64,000 nucleotides of DNA from an uncultured Actinomycetes bacterium (GCA_903871335.1 CAIQGE010000020.1:1-64000), one strand, 5' to 3'; positions 53,781 through 62,438 are shown, numbered from the stretch's first letter. Made by a program: numbers and translations. Notes: generated from the letters alone by a model not told the origin.

Positions 53781-54826
53781 GCCTGCTGGATGACACGCTG
53801 GCCCTCGTGGCCACGCCGTCGATCTCGAGGGACGAGGGCGCTCTCGCGGGTCACGTGTTCACCACTCTTCGCGCGGCGTCGCACCTCGACGTTGAGCGCA
53901 TTGGTGACAATGTGGTCGCCGCTACTCGCGGACACCGCACGCGGCGCGTCATTGTCGCCGGCCACCTGGACACCGTGCCCGGGGATCCCACGCTCGCCAC
54001 GATCACCGGCGACACGCTCGTCGGGCTCGGCGCGGTTGATATGAAGGGATCTCTGGCCGTCATGTTGGCCGAGGCCGTGCGTGACACGCCACGTTCGGTC
54101 GAGGTCACCTGGATCTTTTACGCGCGCGAGGAGATTGCGCGCCACGAATCCGGACTCGTCGAACTCTGCGAACTCCGTCCCGACCTGCTGGTCGCCGACG
54201 CCGCTTTGCTGGGTGAGCCAACGGGCGGGGTCGTGGAGGCTGGGTGCCAGGGCACTCTGCGGCTGGGGGTCACCCTCTATGGCGCCCGAGCCCACACCGC
54301 TCGACCGTTCACTGGCCGCAACGCCATCCACCGAATGGGGGAGCTGATCACGGCGGTCGCGGACTACGTTCCGCGCTCGGCCGAGGTCGACGGCATCACC
54401 TACCTCGAGCAATTACAAGTCGTCAGTGTCGACGGCGGCGTCGCGCCGAACGTGGTGCCCGACGTGGCCCACTGCACGCTCAATCACCGGGTCGCCCCGG
54501 ACCGACAGCTCGATGACGCGGTGACCTCGGTGAGCGCGCTGCTATCGGACGTACTCGACGACGGCGACGTCATCGAGGTACTGGACTGGGCCCCGGCCGC
54601 GGCTCCGTCCCTCAGCCACGACCTGATCGACAAGTTGGTGCGGGCCACCGGGGCGCCACCGCGCGCGAAGGTGGGGTGGACCGACGTGGCGACCTTCGCC
54701 GAGCGAGGGATTCCCGCGACCAACTTCGGCGCGGGGGATCCTCTCCTCGCGCACCGCAGTGACGAATTCATCACGCTCGGTGAACTCGACGCCTACGCCG
54801 AAGCCCTGGCCGCGTTTCTCGCCTAG
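53777..54826 (+). CDS. dapE: succinyl-diaminopimelate desuccinylase
   Basis: M20 di-zinc hydrolase releasing LL-DAP. The metal motif is VAGHLDTVPGD, then GLGAVDMKGSLAVML, FYAREEIARHESGL with the catalytic Glu, and LGEPTGGVVEAGCQG; KVGWTDVATFAERGIP and the terminal DEFITLGELD complete the set. 349 aa, in the actinobacterial DapE subgroup. It overlaps dapD (GTGA) and converges on the transglutaminase gene with a 4-bp overlap. Confidence 0.93.
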   Translation: MSLLDDTLALVATPSISRDEGALAGHVFTTLRAASHLDVERIGDNVVAATRGHRTRRVIVAGHLDTVPGDPTLATITGDTLVGLGAVDMKGSLAVMLAEAVRDTPRSVEVTWIFYAREEIARHESGLVELCELRPDLLVADAALLGEPTGGVVEAGCQGTLRLGVTLYGARAHTARPFTGRNAIHRMGELITAVADYVPRSAEVDGITYLEQLQVVSVDGGVAPNVVPDVAHCTLNHRVAPDRQLDDAVTSVSALLSDVLDDGDVIEVLDWAPAAAPSLSHDLIDKLVRATGAPPRAKVGWTDVATFAERGIPATNFGAGDPLLAHRSDEFITLGELDAYAEALAAFLA

Positions 54827-55674
54827 CGCGTGCGGGTCATCTCGACGACCACGCCGAGTCCCGACGCCGCGGGTCCCTCGTAGATGCCCTTCAGGGGAGC
54901 CACGTCGTCGTAGTCGCGTCCGCGCGCGACGATGATGTGGCGTTCGGTCTCGCGCGTGCCGTTAGTTGGATCACTACCGGTCCAGGCGCCCGCGTAGTAC
55001 TCGAGCCAGGCGTGACTTTGTCCCGCCACCGTGCGACCAATCTCCTCGGAGGTGTCGGGGTAGAGGTACCCCGAGACGTAGCGGGCCGGGACCCCGAGCT
55101 GACGCAAGAAACCAATCGTGACGTGAGCAATGTCCTGACAGACGCCCTCGCCTCGCGACCAGGACTCCTGGGCCGTGGCTTCAACGGTGGTGGCGCCGGC
55201 GACGTAGGCGACGTGGGCGCGGACGAAAGCGCTGATGGCTTCCACTCCCTCGTGAAGGTCGATCCCCGCAACGAGGTCGCGCAAGCTCTCGACGTGATCC
55301 TCGTCCATGGCGGTACGGGGGGTCGAGAACAAGAATTCGGAGTACTGGTCCACGAGGTCGGGATCGGTCAAGTCCCGCCACGCGAGGGGCGAGGAAAGCG
55401 AGGGTGCCTGACTTTCAACGGAGGAGGTCGCGGTCACCTGCAAGCGCTCGTGAGGTTGCTGCACGTCAAAGGCGTTGACCACGGTGCCGAAGTAGTCGAC
55501 GTAGCGGTAGACCGCGACATTCGGGTCCACGACGAGTTGTGTACTGCGGACCTCTTGAGTCGCGCCCGACAGCGGGGTCATGCGCGCCTCGTTGAAGGAC
55601 GAGGTGGCGCGTCCGTCGTAGGTGAACCCGGTGTGGTGAATAATCGCGAGGCCCCAGGGCGCAGTGGTACTCAC
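54823..55674 (-). CDS. transglutaminase-like cysteine protease family protein
   Basis: 283 aa from GTG 55674, which overlaps the stop of the alpha-E gene. N-terminal beta-rich domain (HHTGFTYDGRATSSFNEARM) followed by a transglutaminase core with Cys in RGEGVCQDIAHV, His in AGQSHAWLEYY and Asp in GSDPTNGT. It is the last gene of the ATP-grasp / alpha-E / transglutaminase operon. Such operons have been proposed by comparative genomics to make and cut amide- or peptide-linked products; the substrate is not known. Confidence 0.88.
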   Translation of the reverse strand: MSTTAPWGLAIIHHTGFTYDGRATSSFNEARMTPLSGATQEVRSTQLVVDPNVAVYRYVDYFGTVVNAFDVQQPHERLQVTATSSVESQAPSLSSPLAWRDLTDPDLVDQYSEFLFSTPRTAMDEDHVESLRDLVAGIDLHEGVEAISAFVRAHVAYVAGATTVEATAQESWSRGEGVCQDIAHVTIGFLRQLGVPARYVSGYLYPDTSEEIGRTVAGQSHAWLEYYAGAWTGSDPTNGTRETERHIIVARGRDYDDVAPLKGIYEGPAASGLGVVVEMTRTR

Positions 55675-56627
55675 AGTGCCCCCTCGCTCGACCACACCAC
55701 GGCGTTGACGTGGCGAAAGAACTTGGCGCTGATCGCGTCGTTGACCTGCCAGCAGGTCTCCTCGATCATGGGGAGAAGATCGGGGAGTTGTTCGATCATG
55801 TTCGCGGGATCAATGAACTCGAGGCGACTGCGCGCACGGGCGAGGGACTGACGGGCGAGGTCGGGCGAGGCGATTCGTTCGTTGCTCGGGTGGAGTTCTA
55901 CGAGACACGCGTCCGCGGTATTGAGAGCCGACAGGATCGAACGGGGAAAGAGTCGGTCCAGCAGGAGAAAGGCCGCGATCTCGTTGGACTGGTTCTCCTG
56001 ACGCGCGCTGCGCAAGAAGGCCTCCATGGCCCCACACGCCCGAAGGAGGGCCAACCAGTCCGGAGCGTGATCGGCGCCGACCAGGCGCGCGGTCAGCAAG
56101 CGGGCGGTCATGTCGATGCGCTCGATGGAACGCCCGAGCATCAGGAATTGCCAACCGTCGTCACGCGACAGAGTGGTCTCGGTGAGCCCCGTGAATAATG
56201 CGGCGCGTTCGCGCACGTATTGCAGGTAGGTCGCGGGACCGAGCTGTCGGGCGTTCATCTCGGTGTGGGGCAGACGAAGTTGGGTGGTGTTGAGACACAC
56301 CCACATCTCTGAGGAGATGTGGTCCCGACTGCGGCGCGCGTTTTCAAAGGCACCGCGCAGTGCGCCACTGATGGCGCTCGGGTTCTCGTCGTCGTAGACA
56401 ATGACCTCGAGCGTGTTCTCGACCGTGCGCTGTTCGTCCTCTCTCACCTCGAGTCCGAGAATGGAGAGCAGGGAGCGACACGCGGCGTCTTCGTTGTTGA
56501 GGGGGTCCTCCACCATGCGGTGGACATAGGAATCGACAATGCGCGCCGTGTCGTCGGCGCGTTCGATGTAGCGGCCAATCCAGTACAGCGATTCCGCCAA
56601 GCGCGAGAGCATGCCGCGGTCGCTCAC
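55671..56627 (-). CDS. alpha-E domain protein (DUF403)
   Basis: 318-residue all-helical protein starting close to MLSRLAESLYWIGRYIERAD, the family's signature opening. It has no signal peptide and no obvious enzymatic motif. The GTG start overlaps the stop of the ATP-grasp gene (GTGA) and its own stop overlaps the transglutaminase start, so the three products are made together. Function is undefined; it is always seen with these partners, to my knowledge. Confidence 0.9.
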   Translation of the reverse strand: MSDRGMLSRLAESLYWIGRYIERADDTARIVDSYVHRMVEDPLNNEDAACRSLLSILGLEVREDEQRTVENTLEVIVYDDENPSAISGALRGAFENARRSRDHISSEMWVCLNTTQLRLPHTEMNARQLGPATYLQYVRERAALFTGLTETTLSRDDGWQFLMLGRSIERIDMTARLLTARLVGADHAPDWLALLRACGAMEAFLRSARQENQSNEIAAFLLLDRLFPRSILSALNTADACLVELHPSNERIASPDLARQSLARARSRLEFIDPANMIEQLPDLLPMIEETCWQVNDAISAKFFRHVNAVVWSSEGAL

Positions 56628-58159
56628 TGATCGCTCCCGTGGGGCAGACTCTCGTCACTCTGGCGTCGCGGGTCGAGGTGCGCCATCACGGGTTGGGTGG
56701 GTGGTGGAGATTCCGAGTGAGAGGGCGCCACCGTGTCGCTGATGACCCAGGTGTCCTTGGAACCCCCACCCTTAGAGGAGTTGACGACGAGTTCGCCCTC
56801 ACCGAGCGCGACGCGCGTGAGCCCGCCCGGTAGGACCCACACGTCACGTCCGTCGTTCACGGCGAAGGGCCGTAGGTCAATGTGACGAGGGGCGATCGTG
56901 TCGTCGATCAACGTGGGGTGGGTCGACAGCGCGACGGGTCGCTGCGCGATCCAGTTCCGTGGGGCTCGGAGTACCGCGTCGCGAGTGGCGAGCAGAAGTT
57001 CCTCGCTCGCCTGGGGGCCGATCACGATGCCCTTGCCGCCGGAGCCGTCAACGGGCTTGATGACGAAGTCACCGAGGTGGGAGACGACGTCGGCGAGAAC
57101 GTCCGGATCATCGAGTCGGTAGGTCTCGACATTGTCGAGCAGGGGTTCTTCACGCAGGTAGTACCGGATGAAGTCGGGTACGTAGGTATAGACGAGTTTG
57201 TCGTCGGCGACCCCGTTGCCGAGTCCGTTGGCGATGGACACGTGACCCGCTCGTGCCGCGTTGACGAGACCGGCCACCCCGATGACGGACTCGGGACGGA
57301 ACTGCAATGGATCTAGCCAGTCGTCGTCGACGCGCCGGTAGATGACGTGCACCGGGTGTTCGCCGTGCGTGGTGCGCATAAAGACACGATTGCTGCGACA
57401 GACGAGATCGCGACCCTCCACGAGTTCGATGCCCATCATGCGAGCGAGCAGCACGTGCTCGAAGTACGCGGCGTTGTGAACCCCCGGCGACAGCACGACG
57501 ACCACCGGATCTGCGACGGCCGGCGGAGCGGACGCGCGCAGCGCCGCGAGGAGTCGCGCGGGATAGACGTCGACGGGGTGCACTCGATGGTCGGCGAAGA
57601 GTGACGCGAAGGTCTGGGTCATGGCGCGCCGGTTTTCGATCACGTAGCTGACGCCCGAGGGAATGCGCACGTTGTCCTCGAGGACACAAAAGGCTCCTCG
57701 TTCGTCGCGGATGAGGTCGATGCCCGCCACCGCGATGCGCACACCGTTCGCGGGGGTGACGCCCATGGCTGGTCGACAGAAGTGGGGACTGGAGGTCACG
57801 ACCGCCCGTGGGATCACGCGATCCGCGAAGATGGCTCCTGGTCCGTAGACATCGCCGAGGAACGCTTCCAGAGCTCGCACCCGCTGGGAGATGCCACGCG
57901 AGAGGTGGTCCCATTCGGCGGCGTCGATCAGTCGCGGAACGAGGTCGAGGGGGAAGGGTCGGTCCTCACCCTCGTGGGCGAACGTGACGCCGCGGTCCAG
58001 AAAGGTTCGTGAGAGCTGTTCGGCTCGCGAACGCAGTTCGGGAACTGGAATTCGTTGGAGTTCGTCAAAGAAGCCCTTGTAGATCGCCCGCGGACGACTC
58101 GGGGCTTCGAACATCTCGTTCCACGCGCCCGACAAGTCGTCGGCAAAAATGACCGCCAC
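56624..58159 (-). CDS. circularly permuted ATP-grasp type 2 protein
   Basis: 511 aa. Begins with FADDLSGAWNEMFEAPSRPR and has the permuted ATP-grasp blocks LERFLGDVYGPGAIF-like sequence (LEAFLGDVYGPGAIFADRV), AVAGIDLIRDERGAFCVLED, FVIKPVDGSGGKGIVIGPQA and LPGGLTRVALGEGELVVNSS. ATP-grasp enzymes form amide or thioester bonds through acyl-phosphates, so this is the presumed ligase of the three-gene operon. It starts at ATG 58159 and the upstream DNA is AT-richer. Confidence 0.9.
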   Translation of the reverse strand: MAVIFADDLSGAWNEMFEAPSRPRAIYKGFFDELQRIPVPELRSRAEQLSRTFLDRGVTFAHEGEDRPFPLDLVPRLIDAAEWDHLSRGISQRVRALEAFLGDVYGPGAIFADRVIPRAVVTSSPHFCRPAMGVTPANGVRIAVAGIDLIRDERGAFCVLEDNVRIPSGVSYVIENRRAMTQTFASLFADHRVHPVDVYPARLLAALRASAPPAVADPVVVVLSPGVHNAAYFEHVLLARMMGIELVEGRDLVCRSNRVFMRTTHGEHPVHVIYRRVDDDWLDPLQFRPESVIGVAGLVNAARAGHVSIANGLGNGVADDKLVYTYVPDFIRYYLREEPLLDNVETYRLDDPDVLADVVSHLGDFVIKPVDGSGGKGIVIGPQASEELLLATRDAVLRAPRNWIAQRPVALSTHPTLIDDTIAPRHIDLRPFAVNDGRDVWVLPGGLTRVALGEGELVVNSSKGGGSKDTWVISDTVAPSHSESPPPTQPVMAHLDPRRQSDESLPHGSDQ

Positions 58160-58587
58160 CTACACACCGTACGCAATCAGTATTTCCGGAGTATTTCGTA
58201 GGTCCTTCACTGCAGGGTTTCATAGGACAAATTTCAGCGGGAACTTTTCTGCCGACTGATGCGAAGTTTTTGCTTACTCACGACTGAGTCACGTTGAACA
58301 ACCAAGGCGTTGCTTGGCTGAGCCTGATGTCGGTAACGCCCCGCGGAACGTCACGGACGCTGCTCATTTTCTGAACCTCACCCCTCGGTTCGATCGATGC
58401 CTGACGTTAAAATCTTGAAGCAACCCGACGGTCTAACTTTTGGCCGGACGTACAGTGCGATCATGTGCCGCTGACATCTGGGGTTACGAGGTTGTTACGG
58501 ACTTTTCATGTCTGTTGGGTGGCGCGACCGTTGTTCTAGACATCTACCGTGGTAAAGTTGGTCCGACAAGAGGACGAGGGAGCGGCC
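58160..58587. other. intergenic, AT-richer; no gene recognised
   Basis: About 430 bp containing the promoter of the leftward ATP-grasp operon and of the rightward small-peptide/GNAT unit. Small hairpins can be drawn (ACTCA-CGAC-TGAGT at 58276-58289; CCAAG-GCGTTG-CTTGG at 58302-58317), neither with a T-run. No tRNA or convincing ORF. Confidence 0.5.
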
Positions 58588-58716
58588 ATGAAAAGTGGCA
58601 AGAAGAATGGCGTGCTGAGTGTCAGCGCTACTCCTAAGCGTAAGGCTGCGTTCGATAACTTGCGTAGCAAGAGCAAGGTCGTACGAGTTTCACCTTCCTT
58701 GCGATTCAGCAAGTAA
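58588..58716 (+). CDS. small basic protein (42 aa), hypothetical
   Basis: ATG 58588 is preceded by GAGGGAG at good distance. The 42-residue product is strongly basic (11 Lys/Arg in the first 30 residues) and begins MKSGKKNGVLSV, with no membrane helix. It ends 18 bp before the GNAT gene and both sit in AT-richer DNA, so they probably form one transcript. No family recognised. A leader peptide, a small partner of the acetyltransferase, or chance are all possible. Confidence 0.5.
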   Translation: MKSGKKNGVLSVSATPKRKAAFDNLRSKSKVVRVSPSLRFSK

Positions 58717-58734
58717 CCATCTAATTCTCTGCTA

Positions 58735-59238
58735 GTGGGCGATCGGGAGTACCTGTATCGTTTCTACCGCGATGAGGATCAAAGTCAGGTTGAGGCATTT
58801 CGTTGTGCCGCACGTCGACGTCCATGGGAAGCAAAGGCACAAGTTGTAATTCGTGAGGCTCCGTCCTGCTTGGGTACGGAAGAGGGAAACGAGATTTTCG
58901 TCGCGGTAGCAGGCGATTTGGTCGTAGGCGTGGTGGTTTGTGCACCCGACCCGTTTGAACCGAACACAGTTTGGATCAAATCACTCGGAACACACGTTGA
59001 CTACAAGAAGCAGGGAATTGCGACCAACATGAAGTTTCGAGTCATGGGCGAGTTCGCATTACGAACTGGGTCGGCCGTTGCGGTTGTTTCGGAAGTTCAT
59101 AAGTACAACATTCCAATGCTTCGTCTCAATGACAAACTGGAAGTCTCGCGAGCTCCGTCAACTGAGCATGGGAAGTACTTCGACTGCGTCATCCAAGCGG
59201 AACCAGATATTGAGACACAGAACAATTTCCACAGCTAG
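58735..59238 (+). CDS. GNAT-family N-acetyltransferase
   Basis: 167 aa. Motif A region LGTHVDYKKQGIATNMKFRV contains the Q-x-x-G-x-A type acetyl-CoA loop (KKQGIA), and HKYNIPMLRLNDKLEV matches the motif B end (N..ML.L..KL). It starts at GTG 58735. Base composition is lower in GC than the housekeeping genes, suggesting acquisition. Substrate unknown; linkage to a small basic ORF recalls GNAT toxin units but the small protein does not resemble a ribbon-helix-helix antitoxin. Confidence 0.75.
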   Translation: MGDREYLYRFYRDEDQSQVEAFRCAARRRPWEAKAQVVIREAPSCLGTEEGNEIFVAVAGDLVVGVVVCAPDPFEPNTVWIKSLGTHVDYKKQGIATNMKFRVMGEFALRTGSAVAVVSEVHKYNIPMLRLNDKLEVSRAPSTEHGKYFDCVIQAEPDIETQNNFHS

Positions 59239-59294
59239 CTAGGTGGCTTGGACTCGCGCCGGACATTCCTGAAAACCCGCTCCACGAAGTTCGA

Positions 59295-60056
59295 TCATTC
59301 AGAACGTATTTCGCGAGCACGACGGGGTCGATTCGTCGTGAGAACGGACACCTTCTTGTCCAACCATTCGCGCTGGGTCTCCTCGCGATCAACCGTCCAG
59401 ACGACCATTTCCACGCGAAAGATGCGACACCAGGTTCGTAGGGGTCGGGTGGCGAGTCGGTGGTAAACAGCGACCCCCGTGGCTTTGGTGCGCCAGATGG
59501 CCACAAAGGGTGCGAGTTCGTGAGAACGAAGTCGGAAGGTTCTCCAGCGTGAGAGTCCGTGGGAGGACGTGCCGAGAGTCAAGAAAGCGTCTTCCTCTGG
59601 TCGCTCGTCTCGCAGCAACCGGACGGATCGCTCCGACGGGGTTGTCACAAAGAAAGCTCGACCGTCAGAGATGAGTTGGTCCACCGCGTCAAGTTCGTAC
59701 CCTTCATCCTTGAGATCGAGGTGGATGATGATCCGACGCTGCGGATCAAGTTCCCTGAGGTCGGCGAGGAAGGTGTCGTAGGTCAGCACGTCACGAGCGA
59801 TCTCGGGCGCGAGCTCGCTCCAGTTCAAATGGGTCACGAGTCCCGCACCGGGAATATCGGCGTCGTGCACGCAGACCAACACACCGTCCCTAGTGCGCCG
59901 CACGTCGATCTCGATGGCGTCGGCATTTTCGAGCATCGCGTCGCAGAAGGCGGCTCGAGTCGCGGAGGGTTGGACCTCGCTGCCGCCACGGTGCCAGGAG
60001 ATGAGGGTGGCGACCTCGCGCTCTCGCTTCGTTCTCGCGATCACGCCGAGGGCCAC
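59295..60056 (-). CDS. glycerophosphodiester phosphodiesterase
   Basis: GDPD TIM-barrel hydrolase, 253 aa. WHRGGSEVQPSATRAAF gives the HR and catalytic His; AIEIDVRRTRDGVLVCVHDA carries the EID metal ligands and the second His; IIIHLDLKDEG and a late VWTVDREE complete the barrel. Start is GTG 60056; GTG 60014, just ahead of ATLISWHRGG, is a plausible alternative. It is divergent from the YjbR-like gene. Confidence 0.88.
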   Translation of the reverse strand: MALGVIARTKREREVATLISWHRGGSEVQPSATRAAFCDAMLENADAIEIDVRRTRDGVLVCVHDADIPGAGLVTHLNWSELAPEIARDVLTYDTFLADLRELDPQRRIIIHLDLKDEGYELDAVDQLISDGRAFFVTTPSERSVRLLRDERPEEDAFLTLGTSSHGLSRWRTFRLRSHELAPFVAIWRTKATGVAVYHRLATRPLRTWCRIFRVEMVVWTVDREETQREWLDKKVSVLTTNRPRRAREIRSE

Positions 60057-60101
60057 AAGGGGACACTAGCGAGCGCAACCGGTGACCCGTAGTCTCACTG
60101 C

Positions 60102-60425
60102 GTGATGACGTGGCGCGACATTGAAGACTGGGCGACGACCTTGCCCGAGACGACCGCCGACCTCTGGTACGGAACACCGGGTCTCAAAGTCGCGGGCAAG
60201 GGGTTCGCCCGCTTTCGCAGTGACGAAGAAGGCGGCGTCGTCATCTTGTGCTCGATTGAAGAAAAGGACCGTCTACTTGCGACGGGTGACGACAGTTATT
60301 ACACGACTCCGCACTACGACGGTTACGGCGCGATCATTGTGGACTTGGACCAGATCCCCTGGGACGAGCTCACCCGACTCTTACTCACCGCGCGCGAGAG
60401 CAAGGCTCCCAAGCGACTGCGCTGA
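60102..60425 (+). CDS. MmcQ/YjbR-family DNA-binding-like protein
   Basis: 107 aa from GTG 60102 (ATG 60105 also fits). TLPETTADLWYGTPGLKVAG, FARFRSDEEGGVVIL and a C-terminal PWDELTRLLLTARE match the YjbR double-wing fold (CyaY-like). Members are common stand-alone small proteins with uncertain roles. It converges on the membrane-protein gene with about 10 bp between stops. Confidence 0.8.
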   Translation: MMTWRDIEDWATTLPETTADLWYGTPGLKVAGKGFARFRSDEEGGVVILCSIEEKDRLLATGDDSYYTTPHYDGYGAIIVDLDQIPWDELTRLLLTARESKAPKRLR

Positions 60426-60434
60426 GTACGGGAT

Positions 60435-60893
60435 CTAGCGAATGGTGGACGTGCGAAAACGCGACGCCCGACGGATCAAGTGGACACCCAGGGCGACGAG
60501 CAGCAACAAGGCCGACAAGGTGTGCCACTTCACGGGTTGGCCGAAACCGATGGAAACGCGCACCGCCATGCCGCCCTTGGTCAGATCAATGACGCCGGAC
60601 ACGAGCACATTGAGGAGAAGAAACGTCAAGATAGCGTCGCCCGCCGCCCGTGTTCGACGACGCGTGGACGCCCTCGACCATCGACGCACTCGTGACAACA
60701 AAACAGAGATGGCCTGACGACGTTGGCGCAAGTGAACGACCACGAGTCCCACGAACCCCACGGCGATCAACGTGTGGAGCGCGATGGTCAAGTGAAAGTA
60801 GATGACCGCGAGAGAACCGACGAACGTCACCAGGAGCCATACGTGCACCAGCCAGCGCTCCCGCTGTGCGGAGGTGAGATTGACGCTGGCCAT
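60435..60893 (-). CDS. four-helix membrane protein with conserved His, hypothetical
   Basis: 152 aa, four membrane helices: WLLVTFVGSLAVIYFHLTIA, LHTLIAVGFVGLVVVH, ILTFLLLNVLVSGVID and WHTLSALLLLVALGVHL. His residues near helix ends (FHL, LHT, VHL, KWHTLS, GVHL) resemble membrane b-type cytochromes or the DUF4405 group. Heme binding is possible but not shown. Confidence 0.65.
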   Translation of the reverse strand: MASVNLTSAQRERWLVHVWLLVTFVGSLAVIYFHLTIALHTLIAVGFVGLVVVHLRQRRQAISVLLSRVRRWSRASTRRRTRAAGDAILTFLLLNVLVSGVIDLTKGGMAVRVSIGFGQPVKWHTLSALLLLVALGVHLIRRASRFRTSTIR

Positions 60894-61208
60894 GGCTCAC
60901 CATAACCACAGTTCACTGATTGCACTCACGCCGTTCAGGAAGATTTTGGGTTGCCCTGAGGGGGTCATATGTAGTCGACCCAAGGCCGAGCCTTGATGCT
61001 CTTTCGAAAATGGGTCGGCCTGTGTCACTAGAGGTAGATTTGGCGACGTCTCGGCGGGAGGCGTTACCACCTGACTAATGAACATCTACGTCACTGCTGG
61101 ACTTTGTTCGATTTCAACAGTCTGCTCGCCGAAACTCGTGAGGACAAGAAAGGTCTACATCCTCATCACTAACGTCGAACGTCGACTGACGCGCGATCGT
61201 TAGACGGA
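60894..61208. other. intergenic, no gene; possible structured RNA or terminator region
   Basis: CAAGGC-CGA-GCCTTG (60981-60995) forms a clean hairpin, and CGACCC (60976-60981) can pair with GGGTCG (61012-61017) around it. No T-run follows. I see no ORF with a credible start. Confidence 0.45.
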
Positions 61209-61466
61209 CTAGAGGTCGGCGAGGAACCTCGAACGCTCGATTTTCACTGTTCCGTCGAAGTAGTTGGCATGGGTGATCTTGACCGTTTCCATTGAATCTG
61301 ATCCGATCAGCACAATTTCGATCTCGGGCTTGTCGTGGTAGTAAGCCTCATTAACTGCGTATTCGCTGAGAGCCAAACGCTGGTCCGAGCCAAAGTCACG
61401 GTGACTTACGAGTTTCCCAGAACTGTGATCGAATACCAAGAGATAGTGGTTCATTGCTGAACTCAT
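61209..61466 (-). CDS. small partner of alarmone synthetase, candidate antitoxin (85 aa)
   Basis: The preferred start is ATG 61466, which has GGGAGG five bases upstream; an in-frame ATG at 61481 overlaps the synthetase stop as ATGA. The product begins MSSAMNHYLLVFDHSSGKLV and continues with a PEIEIVLIGSDSMETVKITH block, giving an alpha/beta pattern without membrane helices. I recall similar small proteins beside RelA/SpoT-domain genes in actinobacteria. Stop-start overlap with the synthetase and AT-richer composition suggest a two-gene unit. The antitoxin role is an inference from toxSAS systems. Confidence 0.68.
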   Translation of the reverse strand: MSSAMNHYLLVFDHSSGKLVSHRDFGSDQRLALSEYAVNEAYYHDKPEIEIVLIGSDSMETVKITHANYFDGTVKIERSRFLADL

Positions 61467-61477
61467 GGCTGCCTCCC

Positions 61478-62203
61478 TCATGATTCCCGACTTGACAAAA
61501 ACTCTACTGCACGCTCTTGGAGAACTGCGAAGTGTTCTAAATCAACTTGCTCGACCGATGCACCCGTTTCTTCAAGCGCCATCAGTCGCGAAGCTTCAGC
61601 GTAGAGGTTCCTGAGGGCGATCGGTGCGTCAGCCGCTTTCAAATTGATTTTAAACCTGCCTGAAAGTGTTTCCATCGCAATGGCCCATTCGTGCATGACG
61701 CGAGTCCTGAGTTGGACTTCGATCAATCTCTCGTTGTAGTTCACGACTACATGAACGCCTCGATACCCCGAAGGTTTCGGGCGCGTCACGTAGTCCTTGA
61801 TCGGGTGCGGATCTCGTCCGCAACGCTCTCGATGAGCCTTGCCCAGCCTCGATTGGACTGCGCGTATTTCGTCAATCGAAGACAAAACAGCTCGGCAGCC
61901 GCCATAATCCTGCATTCTGGATGAATCGATGCTGGGCTCGCGGATGAGCTTGTCGATAATTGTCGGGACACGTTTCAGCCGCTGTGAAACGATCACATCA
62001 GCGCCAACCGTTTGGACCATTGATCGGAGTCCGCTCGTGGCTTTCATCAATGGATACTGGTGCGATGCACGCCACGCCGTAATGACTTCGATCGCTTCGA
62101 AATATCGTGGCTCATCGGTGGCCCTGCCCAAAATGAGCTTACGAAGATCCGAGCCCGCTTTGCGGACTGCTGATCTCGTAGGGCTGAGATCGATATTTGT
62201 CAT
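61478..62203 (-). CDS. RelA/SpoT-domain small alarmone synthetase (toxSAS candidate)
   Basis: 241 aa with only the synthetase domain; no HD hydrolase, TGS or ACT domain. The domain shows RLKRVPTIIDKLIREP (75-90), MQDYGGCRAVLSSI (97-110), IKDYVTRPKPSGYRGVH (135-151) and IEVQLRTRVMHEWA (161-174), matching R.K...SI..KL, D..G.R, K.Y...PK..GYR..H and E.Q.RT of (p)ppGpp synthetases. In toxSAS toxins the same domain makes ppApp or pyrophosphorylates tRNA and is neutralised by a neighbouring small protein. ATG 62203; AT-richer than flanks; lies next to lexA on the same strand but with 235 bp between. Confidence 0.88.
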   Translation of the reverse strand: MTNIDLSPTRSAVRKAGSDLRKLILGRATDEPRYFEAIEVITAWRASHQYPLMKATSGLRSMVQTVGADVIVSQRLKRVPTIIDKLIREPSIDSSRMQDYGGCRAVLSSIDEIRAVQSRLGKAHRERCGRDPHPIKDYVTRPKPSGYRGVHVVVNYNERLIEVQLRTRVMHEWAIAMETLSGRFKINLKAADAPIALRNLYAEASRLMALEETGASVEQVDLEHFAVLQERAVEFLSSRES

Positions 62204-62438
62204 TGCCCCCCAACTGTCGTGAAAGCAATCGAACGTTTCTTGACCTGCATGGCGCTCGTCATGATCGAAGTGTCTGCGGCCGTCATCAGAAAACCTCGTT
62301 TCACTTGGGATTGGTCAAGTTGTCCGTCGGCCACGCCTCGTGCACTGTTAGCAACGGGAGCGTTACCGGGTGACGGGTCATACTTGGATCGCGACGTGGC
62401 TCGAGGCCTTCCGCGAAGCGCGGTAACGCGACTCGGTT

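Noticed and set aside
58160-58587. Hairpins as intrinsic terminators
   Set aside because: Stems are 5 bp and no T-run follows; direction also conflicts with the flanking divergent genes.
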